Assembly: GCA_964643965.1 (NCBI GenBank)
Contig: CAZXVH010000017.1
Location: 1-62,287, forward strand
Direction of reading: 5' to 3'
Origin: GCA-2746795 sp964643965
GTDB taxonomy: Bacteria > Chloroflexota > Anaerolineae > Promineifilales > Promineifilaceae
Length of the DNA stretch: 62,287 nt
Under the pieces are notes generated by a model. That model made no database searches. It was given only the letters and a program-made list of their open reading frames with translations, and was not told where the DNA came from. A program made the translations under genes and the position numbers. Shown piece by piece: positions 26,079-34,741 of the stretch. How positions within the stretch are numbered: the stretch's first letter is position 1; every line of letters starts with the position of its first letter.

Positions 26079-27701
26079 ATGAAAAAATTACTGTACCTGA
26101 CCACGTTAATTCTGGCCCTGGCTTTAGCCGCTTGTGGCGGCTCAGAGCCTACACCCACGCCAGCCCCAACCGATCCGTTACCGACTGTGGTCATTGAATC
26201 CATTGAAGCGCCAGCCACTCCGGAACCGGCCGTCTTGCCTACCCGTGAAGATTCCTCTCTATCTGGCACACCGTTAGATACAATGGAACACACCCCTGAC
26301 CCGGAACTGGTCAATAAAACCTGGGCCTGGGAATCACGCGACCCCAATGGCGGCGCGACAGATGCCATTTTTGTGCCGGATCCAGAAAACTACACCCTGG
26401 TTTTCAATGAAGATGGCACATTTAATGCTCAGGTAGACTGCAATCGGGCAAACGGCCGTTACGCCACCTCCACCACCGGCAGTATCTTCATGGAAGCCGG
26501 CCCCATGACCATGGCCGCCTGCCCTGAAGGCTCTCTGGATTTCTCGATGACCCAAATGTTTGGCCCGGCTCAGAGCTATCGTTTTGAAGAAGCTGGAACC
26601 GTGTTGGTCTTCTCCTGGGCCGCCGCTGGCCCGGTCGATTATTACCGTTTACTCGACGTGGCCGATATTGATCTGCCCGAACCTGCTGAAGGGGCAGCCA
26701 GCGGCACGGTTACTGCGCCCGATGGCATTTTCTTGCGCACTGGCCCCGGCGTCAACTATCCTTACGTCGGCGCTGCCCCCTTTGGCGAAACCGGTGAAAT
26801 CATCGGCGTCAGCCAAGATGGGGAATGGTGGCTGGCTGCCGCGCCCAATATGCCCGGCGGCCAGGTGTGGGCCTCCGCTGCCTTTATCGATGCTCAAAAC
26901 ACAGAAAACGTGCCCGTCGTCCTTAGCTCGCCTACCGCGGTCACATTGACCAATATACCGTGGCAGTGGGTCTCTACTACCGATCCAAAAGGGAGTGTTA
27001 CCGTCAACGATCCCAGTCGGTATGTCATTCTCTTCAATGACGACAACTCGGCTTTTATTAAAGCGGATTGTAACAATGCACGCGCCACGTATGTGGTCGA
27101 TGGCAGCAACATCAGCATCGCCCCCGGCGCTACTACCATGATGGCCTGCCCTGACGATTCGTTGGACAGCGTCTTCTTGCAGCAGTTGAGTTCAGGCGCT
27201 ATCTATTTCATGAATGGCGGCAACCTGTTTATGGATTTACCAGCTGACAGCGGCACGATGCGCTTTGTGCCCCAAGGCGCGCCCATCCCTTCACCAGACC
27301 CAGAAGCGCCAGCCGCAGAAGCGGATGACAGCACCCTGTATCTCGCTTCCTTTGGCCCGGCTGCTGCCCCGCAAGCATTGATTGAAGGCACACGCATCAC
27401 CGCCAGTTTTGTGAACGAAACCATTTCCGGTTTTGCCGGCTGCAACAATTATTCTGGCACATTGACGGCAGTGGACGATCATTTCACTATTAGCGGTATC
27501 GCCACCACCTTTATGTTCTGCTCAGAACCGGCCGGGGTAATGGAACAAGAGCAGGCGTATCTGGCCGGTTTGGAAACGGTTGGCGGCTACCAATGGGAAC
27601 AAAACCTGGTGGGTAGTTCGTTGGTGGTGACACAAGGCCAACTTTTCTATACATTGCCAGATGGCAGCGCCGGTGTAATGAATTTCATTTCAACGCCATA
27701 A
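26079..27701 (+). CDS. lipoprotein with three META-like domains and an SH3-like domain
   Basis: This 540-residue secreted lipoprotein has lipobox LALAA-C19 and a Thr/Pro linker. Three related modules follow. Two share the pattern W-x-W-x-S-x-DP-G, a strand YxLxFNxDG, D-C-N-x-A and G-x-x-T-x-M-A-C (about 75-190 and 285-390). The last is a canonical META/HslJ domain (FVNETISGFAGCNNYSGTL, ISGIATTFMFCSEP; about 425-540). Between the first two is a bacterial SH3-like segment (GIFLRTGPGVNYPYVG; about 205-270). META domains occur in heat-shock protein HslJ; here the protein probably binds cell-wall or surface partners. The SD AGGAG precedes ATG 26079. Confidence 0.82.
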   Translation: MKKLLYLTTLILALALAACGGSEPTPTPAPTDPLPTVVIESIEAPATPEPAVLPTREDSSLSGTPLDTMEHTPDPELVNKTWAWESRDPNGGATDAIFVPDPENYTLVFNEDGTFNAQVDCNRANGRYATSTTGSIFMEAGPMTMAACPEGSLDFSMTQMFGPAQSYRFEEAGTVLVFSWAAAGPVDYYRLLDVADIDLPEPAEGAASGTVTAPDGIFLRTGPGVNYPYVGAAPFGETGEIIGVSQDGEWWLAAAPNMPGGQVWASAAFIDAQNTENVPVVLSSPTAVTLTNIPWQWVSTTDPKGSVTVNDPSRYVILFNDDNSAFIKADCNNARATYVVDGSNISIAPGATTMMACPDDSLDSVFLQQLSSGAIYFMNGGNLFMDLPADSGTMRFVPQGAPIPSPDPEAPAAEADDSTLYLASFGPAAAPQALIEGTRITASFVNETISGFAGCNNYSGTLTAVDDHFTISGIATTFMFCSEPAGVMEQEQAYLAGLETVGGYQWEQNLVGSSLVVTQGQLFYTLPDGSAGVMNFISTP

Positions 27702-27731
27702 GGTTTCAAACATTCAATTTCTCAGCATCGT

Positions 27732-27771
27732 AAAACAAAATGGCCGTTCCCGGGAACGGCCGTTTTGTTTT
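27732..27771 (+). terminator. terminator built on the iterated palindrome
   Basis: AAAACAAAATGGCCGTTCCC (27732-27751) pairs with GGGAACGGCCGTTTTGTTTT (27752-27771); the only imperfection is one T-G pair. The right arm contains an exact AACGGCCGTT and ends T-rich. It terminates the META lipoprotein gene. Confidence 0.8.
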
Positions 27772-27791
27772 ATACAAGGCACTGTGGTTGT

Positions 27792-27797
27792 TATAAT
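27792..27797 (+). promoter_or_regulatory. possible -10 box upstream of the DUF1003 gene
   Basis: TATAAT lies 75 nt before the ATG at 27872, after the terminator. There is no convincing -35 hexamer. Confidence 0.35.
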
Positions 27798-27871
27798 GAC
27801 AGCATTCAACATAAACAACGATAGGTCTTCAAACGATTTGATGGCCTCTCCCAAACAAAAAAGGCGCCGCC

Positions 27872-28420
27872 ATGAATGATTCAACACCCACCATTAAATC
27901 TGCATACCCCAGTCTGTTAGAAAAATCCCGCGCATTACGTCATAAACAAGTCACCCAAAACAGCAATCAAGCCTACGAAAAAACGATATCCCCAGGCGAC
28001 CGCCTCTCTGATAAACTATCTGAGATCGCCGGTAGTTGGGCTTTTATCATCTTTTTTGCTGTGGTTATTATCAGTTGGGTACTCCTCAACTCATTCATAT
28101 TGACAACGACATTTGATCCCTATCCCTATGTCTTTCTCAATTTAATGCTCTCCATGCTGGCGGCGTTACAGGCGCCTGTGATTATGATGAGCCAAAACCG
28201 ACAGTCAGACAAAGATCGTCTCAATGCGGATTTAGATTATCATGTGAATTTAAAAGCAGAAGCAGAAATAGCCACATTACACCACGAGGTGGAGGTATTG
28301 GGTCAGGTGAAATGGGCAGAGATGGTGTCCATTCAGCAAGAACAAATACGCCTGCTAGAAATGATAATTGAGCAAATGGCGTCTGGAAAAGAAGATAATC
28401 TTAATTCACTTGCAGACTGA
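27872..28420 (+). CDS. DUF1003 membrane protein
   Basis: This is a 182-residue protein. A soluble N-terminus precedes the DUF1003 core: GDRLSDKLSEIAGSWAFII, two membrane helices (about 52-72 and 85-105), FDPYPYVFLNLMLSMLAALQ and the conserved MMSQNRQSDKDRLNADLDYHVN. A C-terminal helix may form a coiled coil. The function of the family is unknown. No clear partner lies nearby. Confidence 0.88.
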   Translation: MNDSTPTIKSAYPSLLEKSRALRHKQVTQNSNQAYEKTISPGDRLSDKLSEIAGSWAFIIFFAVVIISWVLLNSFILTTTFDPYPYVFLNLMLSMLAALQAPVIMMSQNRQSDKDRLNADLDYHVNLKAEAEIATLHHEVEVLGQVKWAEMVSIQQEQIRLLEMIIEQMASGKEDNLNSLAD

Positions 28421-28523
28421 TACCACAAAGGAAACGGCCGTTTTGTACTTTGATGAATTAGCAAGTATGATTTGAGCTACTGCCTATAAAAAATACCAGA
28501 CCAATAAATAATGGAATAACGCT

Positions 28524-29966
28524 ATGCCAACTCCCATAAACTCACCCGAATTCACCCGTCCTAAAAACGCACCGCCCGCCTTCCACCTGCTGGCAAAGCC
28601 CACTGGCGCTATCTGCAATCTGGACTGCAAATATTGCTTCTTTTTGAGCAAAGAAATGCTTTACCCTGGCAGCCGCTTCCGCATGGCAGATGAATTGTTG
28701 GAAATTTACATCAAGCAACTGCTCGAAAGCCATCAAACGCCCACCGTCAACATCGCCTGGCAAGGGGGTGAACCCACCCTAATGGGGCTAGATTTTTTCA
28801 AACTGTCCATCGTTTATGCTGAAAAGTGGAAGCGCCCGGAACAAGAAATCCAATACACCATGCAAACCAACGGTACCAAACTAAACGACGAGTGGGGCGC
28901 ATTCTTTAAGGAAAACAACTTCCTGATCGGCATCAGCGTAGATGGCCCACAGGCGCTGCATGATGCTTATCGGGTGAATAAAGGGGGCAGCGGCACATTT
29001 AAACAGGTGATGAGCGGTCTGGACGTTTTAAAAAAGCATCATGTTGATTTCAATATCCTCTGCACCATTCACGCCGCCAACCAGGATTATCCGCTGACAG
29101 TTTACCGTTTCTTCCGGGATGAGTTAGGGGCTGAATTTATACAGTTCATCCCCATCATTGAACGGGCCACAGAAACAACACTGCCTCTTGCCAATGAGGG
29201 ATGGAGTAAACGGCCGGGAGGGGAACGGCCGTTATACACCCTGTCTGGCACTCTCGTCACCGAACGCTCCGTCAACGCCCTCAAATTCGGCCAATTCCTC
29301 ACAACCATTTTTGACGAATGGGTGCGCCACGATGTCGGCCGGGTATTCGTGCAGCATTTCGACTCCGCCCTGGCAAATTGGGTAGGCGCGCCAGGCGCCG
29401 TGTGCATCTTCAACGAAACCTGCGGGCAGGCGTTAGCCATCGAGCATAACGGCGATCTATATAGCTGCGACCATTACGTCGAACCAGATTATAAGCTGGG
29501 TAATATTCAGGAGACACACATGATCGAACTGCTGGCCTCGCCGCGCCAGGTACAGTTTGGTTTAGATAAACGGGACACGCTGCCGCGTTACTGCCGGCAA
29601 TGCGAAGTTCGCTTCGCCTGTCACGGCGGCTGCCCCAAAAACCGCTTCATCACCACCCCGCCGGATGAAATCGCGCCTGAGGGAGAGCCGGGATTAAACT
29701 ACCTGTGCGCTGGTTACAAGCATTTTTTCAACCACATTAACTTGTCCATGCAAATCATGGCCGCATTACTAAACCAAGATCGCGCTCCGGCCGAAATCAT
29801 GCGCCTGGTCGCCGCAGAAGACGCTAAATGGCAGGCGATTTTTGCTAAAGCCGCACGCAATGAACCCTGCCCCTGTGGCAGCGGACGTAAATTTAAACAG
29901 TGTCACGCCAAACTTGAGAAAAAAGCGCCCCTATCCTTCTCCGGCTTTCGTCGCGGATCGGTCTAA
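28524..29966 (+). CDS. anaerobic sulfatase-maturating enzyme (radical SAM, SPASM) with C-terminal SEC-C motif
   Basis: This is a 480-residue radical SAM enzyme. The cluster motif C31-N-L-D-C35-K-Y-C38 and WQGGEPTLMG are typical of anSME, which oxidises a Cys or Ser of sulfatases to formylglycine. The SPASM region has further Cys (CIFNETCG, YSCDHY, YCRQCEVRFACHGGCPKNR) for two auxiliary Fe-S clusters. The end, NEPCPCGSGRKFKQCH, is a SEC-C zinc motif, an addition seen in some family members. No sulfatase gene lies in this window, so the substrate is elsewhere. The 3' end overlaps the convergent fbp by 36 nt. Confidence 0.92.
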   Translation: MPTPINSPEFTRPKNAPPAFHLLAKPTGAICNLDCKYCFFLSKEMLYPGSRFRMADELLEIYIKQLLESHQTPTVNIAWQGGEPTLMGLDFFKLSIVYAEKWKRPEQEIQYTMQTNGTKLNDEWGAFFKENNFLIGISVDGPQALHDAYRVNKGGSGTFKQVMSGLDVLKKHHVDFNILCTIHAANQDYPLTVYRFFRDELGAEFIQFIPIIERATETTLPLANEGWSKRPGGERPLYTLSGTLVTERSVNALKFGQFLTTIFDEWVRHDVGRVFVQHFDSALANWVGAPGAVCIFNETCGQALAIEHNGDLYSCDHYVEPDYKLGNIQETHMIELLASPRQVQFGLDKRDTLPRYCRQCEVRFACHGGCPKNRFITTPPDEIAPEGEPGLNYLCAGYKHFFNHINLSMQIMAALLNQDRAPAEIMRLVAAEDAKWQAIFAKAARNEPCPCGSGRKFKQCHAKLEKKAPLSFSGFRRGSV

Positions 29967-30956
29967 CTCAGAAGCGAGCAACGCTTCCGCCTTTTCCACC
30001 AACTCCCGGTTCCCCACAAAAAACGGCACGCGCTGGTGGGTTTCCGTCGGCATTATATCTAACAGCGGTCTCACGCCATCAGAAGCATAGCCACCCGCCT
30101 GTTCAGCCAAATAGGCCAGGGGCGCCGCCTCATATAAGAGCCGAATCTTACCATGTGGTCTCTCAATTTCCCCCGGATAACAGAAGACGCCACCTTTTAA
30201 TAAATTGCGATGAAAATCAGCCACCAGTGAGCCAATATAACGGGCAGATAGGACGGGCGCATCTGAATCATCCAGCCCTTGCAGCCAACGCAAGTATGCC
30301 TGCACTGGCGGCGACCACCGTTCATAATAAGCGGTGTTCATGCTGTAATACTTGGGGGAATCTGGCAGCTGCATATTTTCATGGGATAACAAAAATTCAC
30401 CAATACTCGGATCAAGGGTAAAGCCATGTACACCTTGCCCGGTGCTGTAAACCAGCATAGTGCTGGAACCAAACAAGATGTAGCCGGCCGCCACCAAATC
30501 TCTGCCCGGCTGCAACACATCTTCGATCCGGCCTCTCGTTTTCCAATCCACACAGCGATAAATGCCAAAAACAGTGCCGATACTCACGTTCACGTCGATA
30601 TTAGACGAGCCATCCAACGGATCAAAGACCAGCACATATGGCCCTTTTTCATAATGGTCGGGAATGGTGAGGAGATGTTCATGCTCCTCCGAAGCCATGA
30701 TACAAACCCGCCCCGTATGGTCACACAGCTGAAAGATCACCTTGTCGGCGTACACATCCAACTTTTGTTGATCTTCGCCCTGCACGTTAACGGCGCCCGC
30801 TTCGCCCAGGATGTCCAACAAACCAGCGCGATTTACTTTATGAGAGATGAGTTTAGCAGCCAAAGCAATATCGTAAAGCAGCCCGGTGAGATCGCCTTTA
30901 GCGTACTCGGGCTGCCTATCAAGGATGAAACGATCAATAGTGGTAAGTATTGCCAT
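29931..30956 (-). CDS. fbp: class I fructose-1,6-bisphosphatase
   Basis: This 341-residue enzyme hydrolyses fructose-1,6-bisphosphate in gluconeogenesis or the Calvin cycle. Metal and substrate motifs are present: ASEEHEH, VFDPLDGSSNIDVN, and GGVFCYPGEIERPHGKIRL with the late EAAPLAYLAEQAGG. A strong SD (GGAGGAGA) precedes the ATG. It lies downstream of cdsA on the same strand but 29 nt away from it, possibly at the end of the same transcription unit. The 3' end overlaps the maturase gene. Confidence 0.95.
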   Translation of the reverse strand: MAILTTIDRFILDRQPEYAKGDLTGLLYDIALAAKLISHKVNRAGLLDILGEAGAVNVQGEDQQKLDVYADKVIFQLCDHTGRVCIMASEEHEHLLTIPDHYEKGPYVLVFDPLDGSSNIDVNVSIGTVFGIYRCVDWKTRGRIEDVLQPGRDLVAAGYILFGSSTMLVYSTGQGVHGFTLDPSIGEFLLSHENMQLPDSPKYYSMNTAYYERWSPPVQAYLRWLQGLDDSDAPVLSARYIGSLVADFHRNLLKGGVFCYPGEIERPHGKIRLLYEAAPLAYLAEQAGGYASDGVRPLLDIMPTETHQRVPFFVGNRELVEKAEALLASELDRSATKAGEG

Positions 30957-30985
30957 GATTTCTCCTCCACATTTTTATGATGGGC

Positions 30986-31804
30986 TTATGCCAGATAGAT
31001 AACCACAAAGTAGGCCATCGCCATCGTCCAAATCAGCGAATCGATCCGATCCAATGCGCCGCCATGCTCCCCAAAAATAGCGCCAGAATCTTTGACCTTT
31101 GCTTCACGCTTTAAGAGCGACATGCCCAGATCACCCAAGGGACTGACCACGGAGGCCAATAAACCGATAACCAGGGCTGGCAGCAGGGCAAGGTGCAGCA
31201 AATAATATGCCACAATAATGGTAAATAGCGTGCCTAAAACAATGCCGCCTATATACCCTTCCACCGTTTTGTTGGGACTGAGACGAGGAGAGAGTTGATG
31301 GCGGCCGATCACTTTACCAGCCAAAAATTTACCCACCATATAGGCCCCAGAATCGGCAAACCAGGTGGCTAACAAGGCTAAAATGGTCCACTGCCAGGCG
31401 TCTGTTTCCACGCCACGCAGACGTAAAAAGTAGCTGCCTACCCAACCAAACAGGAGCAGCCCTCCCATCATCGCCGTCCAATCCAGGGAAGCGTGGTTGC
31501 TTTTCTGGCGCTCATATAACCACAAGGCGTAGCTCATAAAACAGATCAATGTGACCAGCGTCACCAGTTCAAAGAAGGGCAGCGCTGTCGGCCATTGGGC
31601 CATCATGAACTGAAGCAGGACGGCCGGGGCCAGGAGCCAGGCCGCCACTTTAGCTTCAATTTTATCCATGATATGGGCATATTCATAGGTGGCCAGGATA
31701 ATAACGGCCGTTATCGGTAAAAAGTAAAACCAGCCGCCTAAATAAACTAAATACAAAGCCAGGGGGCCAAGCGTCAGGGCAATGAGGGCGCGTTTCCACA
31801 ACAT
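30986..31804 (-). CDS. cdsA: phosphatidate cytidylyltransferase
   Basis: This 272-residue membrane enzyme with about seven hydrophobic segments makes CDP-diacylglycerol from phosphatidate and CTP. The C-terminal signature KVKDSGAIFGEHGGALDRID matches the family, including the metal-binding Asp residues. It follows uppS after 21 nt, the classic bacterial order frr-uppS-cdsA. Confidence 0.94.
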   Translation of the reverse strand: MLWKRALIALTLGPLALYLVYLGGWFYFLPITAVIILATYEYAHIMDKIEAKVAAWLLAPAVLLQFMMAQWPTALPFFELVTLVTLICFMSYALWLYERQKSNHASLDWTAMMGGLLLFGWVGSYFLRLRGVETDAWQWTILALLATWFADSGAYMVGKFLAGKVIGRHQLSPRLSPNKTVEGYIGGIVLGTLFTIIVAYYLLHLALLPALVIGLLASVVSPLGDLGMSLLKREAKVKDSGAIFGEHGGALDRIDSLIWTMAMAYFVVIYLA

Positions 31805-31825
31805 AGGTGAACTCTGTCTATATCC

Positions 31826-32566
31826 TTATGCTGATTCTTCTGAAGCTAAACCAAAGCGGCGTTCTCGTTGATTAAAAGCGATAATCGCTTCCAGCAAATC
31901 TTCACGGCTAAAATCAGGCCACAGCGCCGGCGTCGGGTAATATTCTGCATAAGCAGCCTGCCAAATGAGGAAATTGCTGATGCGTAGTTCTCCACTTGTC
32001 CGTATCACCACATCTGGATCGGGCAAACCGGCCGTAAACAGATAAGAACTAAACAGATCCTCGTCCAAGTCTTCAGGCAAAACGCCATCGGCCAACATCA
32101 TTTTGGTGGCGTGTAAAATTTCCGCTCTGCCGCCGTAATTGAAGGCGACGTTGAGAATAAGCGTCTCGTTGTCTTTAGTCAGCTCAATGGCCCGGCGCAC
32201 TTTTTCTTGCAGCCGGGGTTCGATGCCAGAAAGATCGCCCAGATGATGTAAACAAACGCCCTGCTCATTGAGATCATCTATCTCCTGATCTAAGACACGA
32301 GCAAAAATCCGCATCAACGCTTTTATTTCACTTTCAGGGCGGCCCCAGTTTTCTGTAGAGAACGCATAAATCGTCAGGATTTTGACGCCAAACTCTACAC
32401 AGGCATTGACAATCCGGCGCAGATTTTCAGCCCCTTGCCGATGACCTGCCTGTCGGGGAAGACCACGCCTTTTTGCCCAACGGCCGTTGCCATCCATGAT
32501 GATAGCAATATGCGTCGGCGCCTTATATCCATTCAAGCTGAGAGGCTCATTTTGCCCGTTTATCAT
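31826..32566 (-). CDS. uppS: isoprenyl (undecaprenyl) diphosphate synthase
   Basis: This 246-residue cis-prenyltransferase makes the lipid carrier for cell-wall sugars. The substrate-binding motif IAIIMDGNGRWAKRRGLPR, then GHRQGAENLR, FSTENWGRP, NYGGRAEI and the C-terminal DVVIRTSGELRISNFLIWQ are all conserved. It lies 3 nt after frr. HMG-CoA reductase elsewhere in the window suggests that its precursors may come from the mevalonate pathway. Confidence 0.96.
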   Translation of the reverse strand: MINGQNEPLSLNGYKAPTHIAIIMDGNGRWAKRRGLPRQAGHRQGAENLRRIVNACVEFGVKILTIYAFSTENWGRPESEIKALMRIFARVLDQEIDDLNEQGVCLHHLGDLSGIEPRLQEKVRRAIELTKDNETLILNVAFNYGGRAEILHATKMMLADGVLPEDLDEDLFSSYLFTAGLPDPDVVIRTSGELRISNFLIWQAAYAEYYPTPALWPDFSREDLLEAIIAFNQRERRFGLASEESA

Positions 32567-32569
32567 AAG

Positions 32570-33127
32570 TTATACTTCCATAATTTCCGCTTCTTTTTGT
32601 TCTCCAACCTTATCTACCACTTCAGTATACTTATCGGTCAAATCTTGCAACTCTTTCTGACCACGATGGAGATCATCTTCGGAAATAAGTTTTTCTTTTT
32701 CAAAATCACGCAAATCGTTCAGCGCATCCCGCCGGACATTGCGTACCGCCACCTTTGCTTCTTCTACACGCTTACTCACCAAACGGCTCAAATCCCGGCG
32801 TCGTTCTTCCGTGAGGCGTGGGATGTTTAAGCGGATGATCTTGCCATCATTATTGGGCATAACGCCTAAATCTGATTTCATAATCGCTTTTTCAATGGCA
32901 GAAATACTGTTGACGTCATAGGGCCGAATGCCCAACTGCGCTGGCTCAGGCACAGAAACCACAGCCACCTGGTTGAGCGGCATCTCCACCCCATAGAGTT
33001 CAACAATGATTTTGTCTAACAAATGGGGGGAAGCGCGCCCCGTACGATAAGCAGCAATATCGGACTCCAGAGAGGTAACGGCGCCACGCATACGACTTTC
33101 AGTTTCATGTAATAATTCGTGTATCAT
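32570..33127 (-). CDS. frr: ribosome recycling factor
   Basis: This 185-residue protein splits post-termination ribosomes with EF-G. Family landmarks are GRASPHLLDKI, YGVEMPLNQVA, IRPYD, NDGKIIRLNIPRLTEERRRD and the C-terminal DKYTEVVDK. The SD GGAGGG precedes the ATG. A terminator separates it from pyrH upstream, so it may depend on read-through or on an unrecognised promoter in the 120-nt spacer. Confidence 0.96.
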   Translation of the reverse strand: MIHELLHETESRMRGAVTSLESDIAAYRTGRASPHLLDKIIVELYGVEMPLNQVAVVSVPEPAQLGIRPYDVNSISAIEKAIMKSDLGVMPNNDGKIIRLNIPRLTEERRRDLSRLVSKRVEEAKVAVRNVRRDALNDLRDFEKEKLISEDDLHRGQKELQDLTDKYTEVVDKVGEQKEAEIMEV

Positions 33128-33170
33128 TTGACCCTCCGCTTACGACTTTGTGGGTACAACCTTCATAAAA

Positions 33171-33227
33171 TAAAAAAGACTAAGGACTTCGTCGCAAGCC
33201 TAATAATACCACGACATCCTCAGTCTT
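33171..33227 (-). terminator. intrinsic terminator after pyrH
   Basis: On the minus strand, AAGACTGAGGATGTCG pairs imperfectly with CGACGAAGTCCTTAGTCTT (outer arms AGTCTT/AAGACT exact) and is followed by TTTTTTA. It would attenuate transcription from pyrH into frr-uppS-cdsA. Confidence 0.7.
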
Positions 33228-33248
33228 CACATGTTGCAACTTTCTGTT

Positions 33249-33968
33249 TTACAGGTTTCGGATGGTTGTCCCTACCGCTTCTCCCAATACCAAACGCTTC
33301 ACGTTATCATCCAGCCACAGATTCAAGACCACAATGGGCATATTATTATCCATACATAAGGAAACGGCCGTGCTGTCCATCACCCGCAAACGCAAATTCA
33401 AGGCGTCGATATAAGATATTTCCTTAAACCGTTTTGCATTCGGATTCTTTTCCGGGTCATCATCATAAATGGCATCGACCTTCGTCGCTTTAATCATCAA
33501 ATCAGCGCTTATCTCCATTGCTCGCAGCGCTCCGGCAGAATCCGTGGTGAAATACGGGTTGCCGGTACCCCCACCAAAGATAACGACTCGCCCCTTATCC
33601 AGATGACGAATGGCGCGTAAACGGATATACGGCTCGGCGACGGTGCGCATCTCAATCGCCGTTTGTACGCGGGTAGGGACGCCAATGCGCTCCAGAGCGT
33701 CTTGCAACGCCAGGGCATTCATGACGGTAGCAATCATGCCCATGTGGTCGGCCGTAGAGCGCTCCATGCCCATATCATTACCAATAGTGCCTCGCCATAA
33801 ATTACCAGCGCCAATCACAATAGCAATTTGTACGCCCATATCATGCACATCTTTTATAACATGAGCTATTTCTGCCGCCCGCTCCGGGTTAATACCAAAG
33901 CCGCCCTGCCCGGCCAATGCTTCTCCGCCCATTTTAAGCAAAATACGTTTATACACAGGTTGACTCAT
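33249..33968 (-). CDS. pyrH: uridylate (UMP) kinase
   Basis: This 239-residue amino-acid-kinase-fold enzyme phosphorylates UMP. KRILLKMGGEALAG, IVIGAGNLWRG, GTGNPYFTTDSAGALRA and DAIYDDDPEKNPNAKRF are conserved. It is the usual neighbour between tsf and frr in bacteria. It lies downstream of a terminator that follows tsf. Confidence 0.96.
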   Translation of the reverse strand: MSQPVYKRILLKMGGEALAGQGGFGINPERAAEIAHVIKDVHDMGVQIAIVIGAGNLWRGTIGNDMGMERSTADHMGMIATVMNALALQDALERIGVPTRVQTAIEMRTVAEPYIRLRAIRHLDKGRVVIFGGGTGNPYFTTDSAGALRAMEISADLMIKATKVDAIYDDDPEKNPNAKRFKEISYIDALNLRLRVMDSTAVSLCMDNNMPIVVLNLWLDDNVKRLVLGEAVGTTIRNL

Positions 33969-34015
33969 TTGATTCTCTCCCTTCCATAATCTACCGCGCT
34001 TATCACCCAGGCACG

Positions 34016-34045
34016 AAAAAAAGGGCGTTCAAATGAACGCCCTTT
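34016..34045 (-). terminator. strong intrinsic terminator after tsf
   Basis: A 12-bp perfect stem (AAAGGGCGTTCA at 34020-34031 with TGAACGCCCTTT at 34034-34045) has a 2-nt AA centre. On the minus strand it is followed by seven T. It separates rpsB-tsf from pyrH. Confidence 0.9.
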
Positions 34046-34055
34046 CTCTTGTTTC

Positions 34056-34658
34056 CTAATCAAGCGCTTCGCCCAATTCGTATCTGGCAAAGCGGCGAAT
34101 CTTTATATTTTCCCCGGTGGTGCTGATGGCCATGGTCACCATCTCTTGAATGGTAATGCTGTCATCTTTGACAAACGGTTGATCTAATAGCACCGTTTCT
34201 TCGTAGAATTTATTCATCCGGCCGGCGACGATCTTTTCCACAATTTGCTCTGGCTTCCCTTCGGCCAAAGCCTGGTTGCGTAAAACTTCAAGTTCACGAT
34301 CCAGTTCTTCTTGCGGCACTTCTTCTCGCGTCAGATATTTGGGACTCATAGCGGCGATATGTAAAGCGAGATCGTGGGCTAGATTTTGGAATTGTTCGTT
34401 CCGCGCCACAAAATCCGTTTCACAGTTGATCTCGACCATGACGCCGACGCGATTGCCGGGATGAGCATACAATTCAACAATGCCTTCATTAGCCGTTCGT
34501 TCCGAGCGCTTGGCAGCACGCGCCGCCCCTTTTTCTCGTAAAATATCAACAGCTTTTTCATAGTCGCCGTTGGTGGCTTCTAATGCTTTTTTTGCTTCCA
34601 GGACGCCGGAACCGGTGGCTTCCCGCAATTCTTTCACCATTTGAGCGGTAATTTGCAT
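34056..34658 (-). CDS. tsf: elongation factor Ts
   Basis: This 200-residue protein exchanges nucleotide on EF-Tu. The N-terminal UBA-like part (MVKELREATGSGVLEAKKAL) and the core (GVMVEINCETDFVARNEQF, LDQPFVKDDSITIQEMV) are conserved. The length is that of short bacterial EF-Ts with one core subdomain. It follows rpsB after 83 nt, as in most bacteria. Confidence 0.96.
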   Translation of the reverse strand: MQITAQMVKELREATGSGVLEAKKALEATNGDYEKAVDILREKGAARAAKRSERTANEGIVELYAHPGNRVGVMVEINCETDFVARNEQFQNLAHDLALHIAAMSPKYLTREEVPQEELDRELEVLRNQALAEGKPEQIVEKIVAGRMNKFYEETVLLDQPFVKDDSITIQEMVTMAISTTGENIKIRRFARYELGEALD

Positions 34659-34741
34659 GGTGGTTGTTTCTCCTAATTTACGTATTTAGTAGTAACGCCC
34701 TGGCCCGGTCTGAAGAGCGGTCAGAGCAGTAGATATTACAT

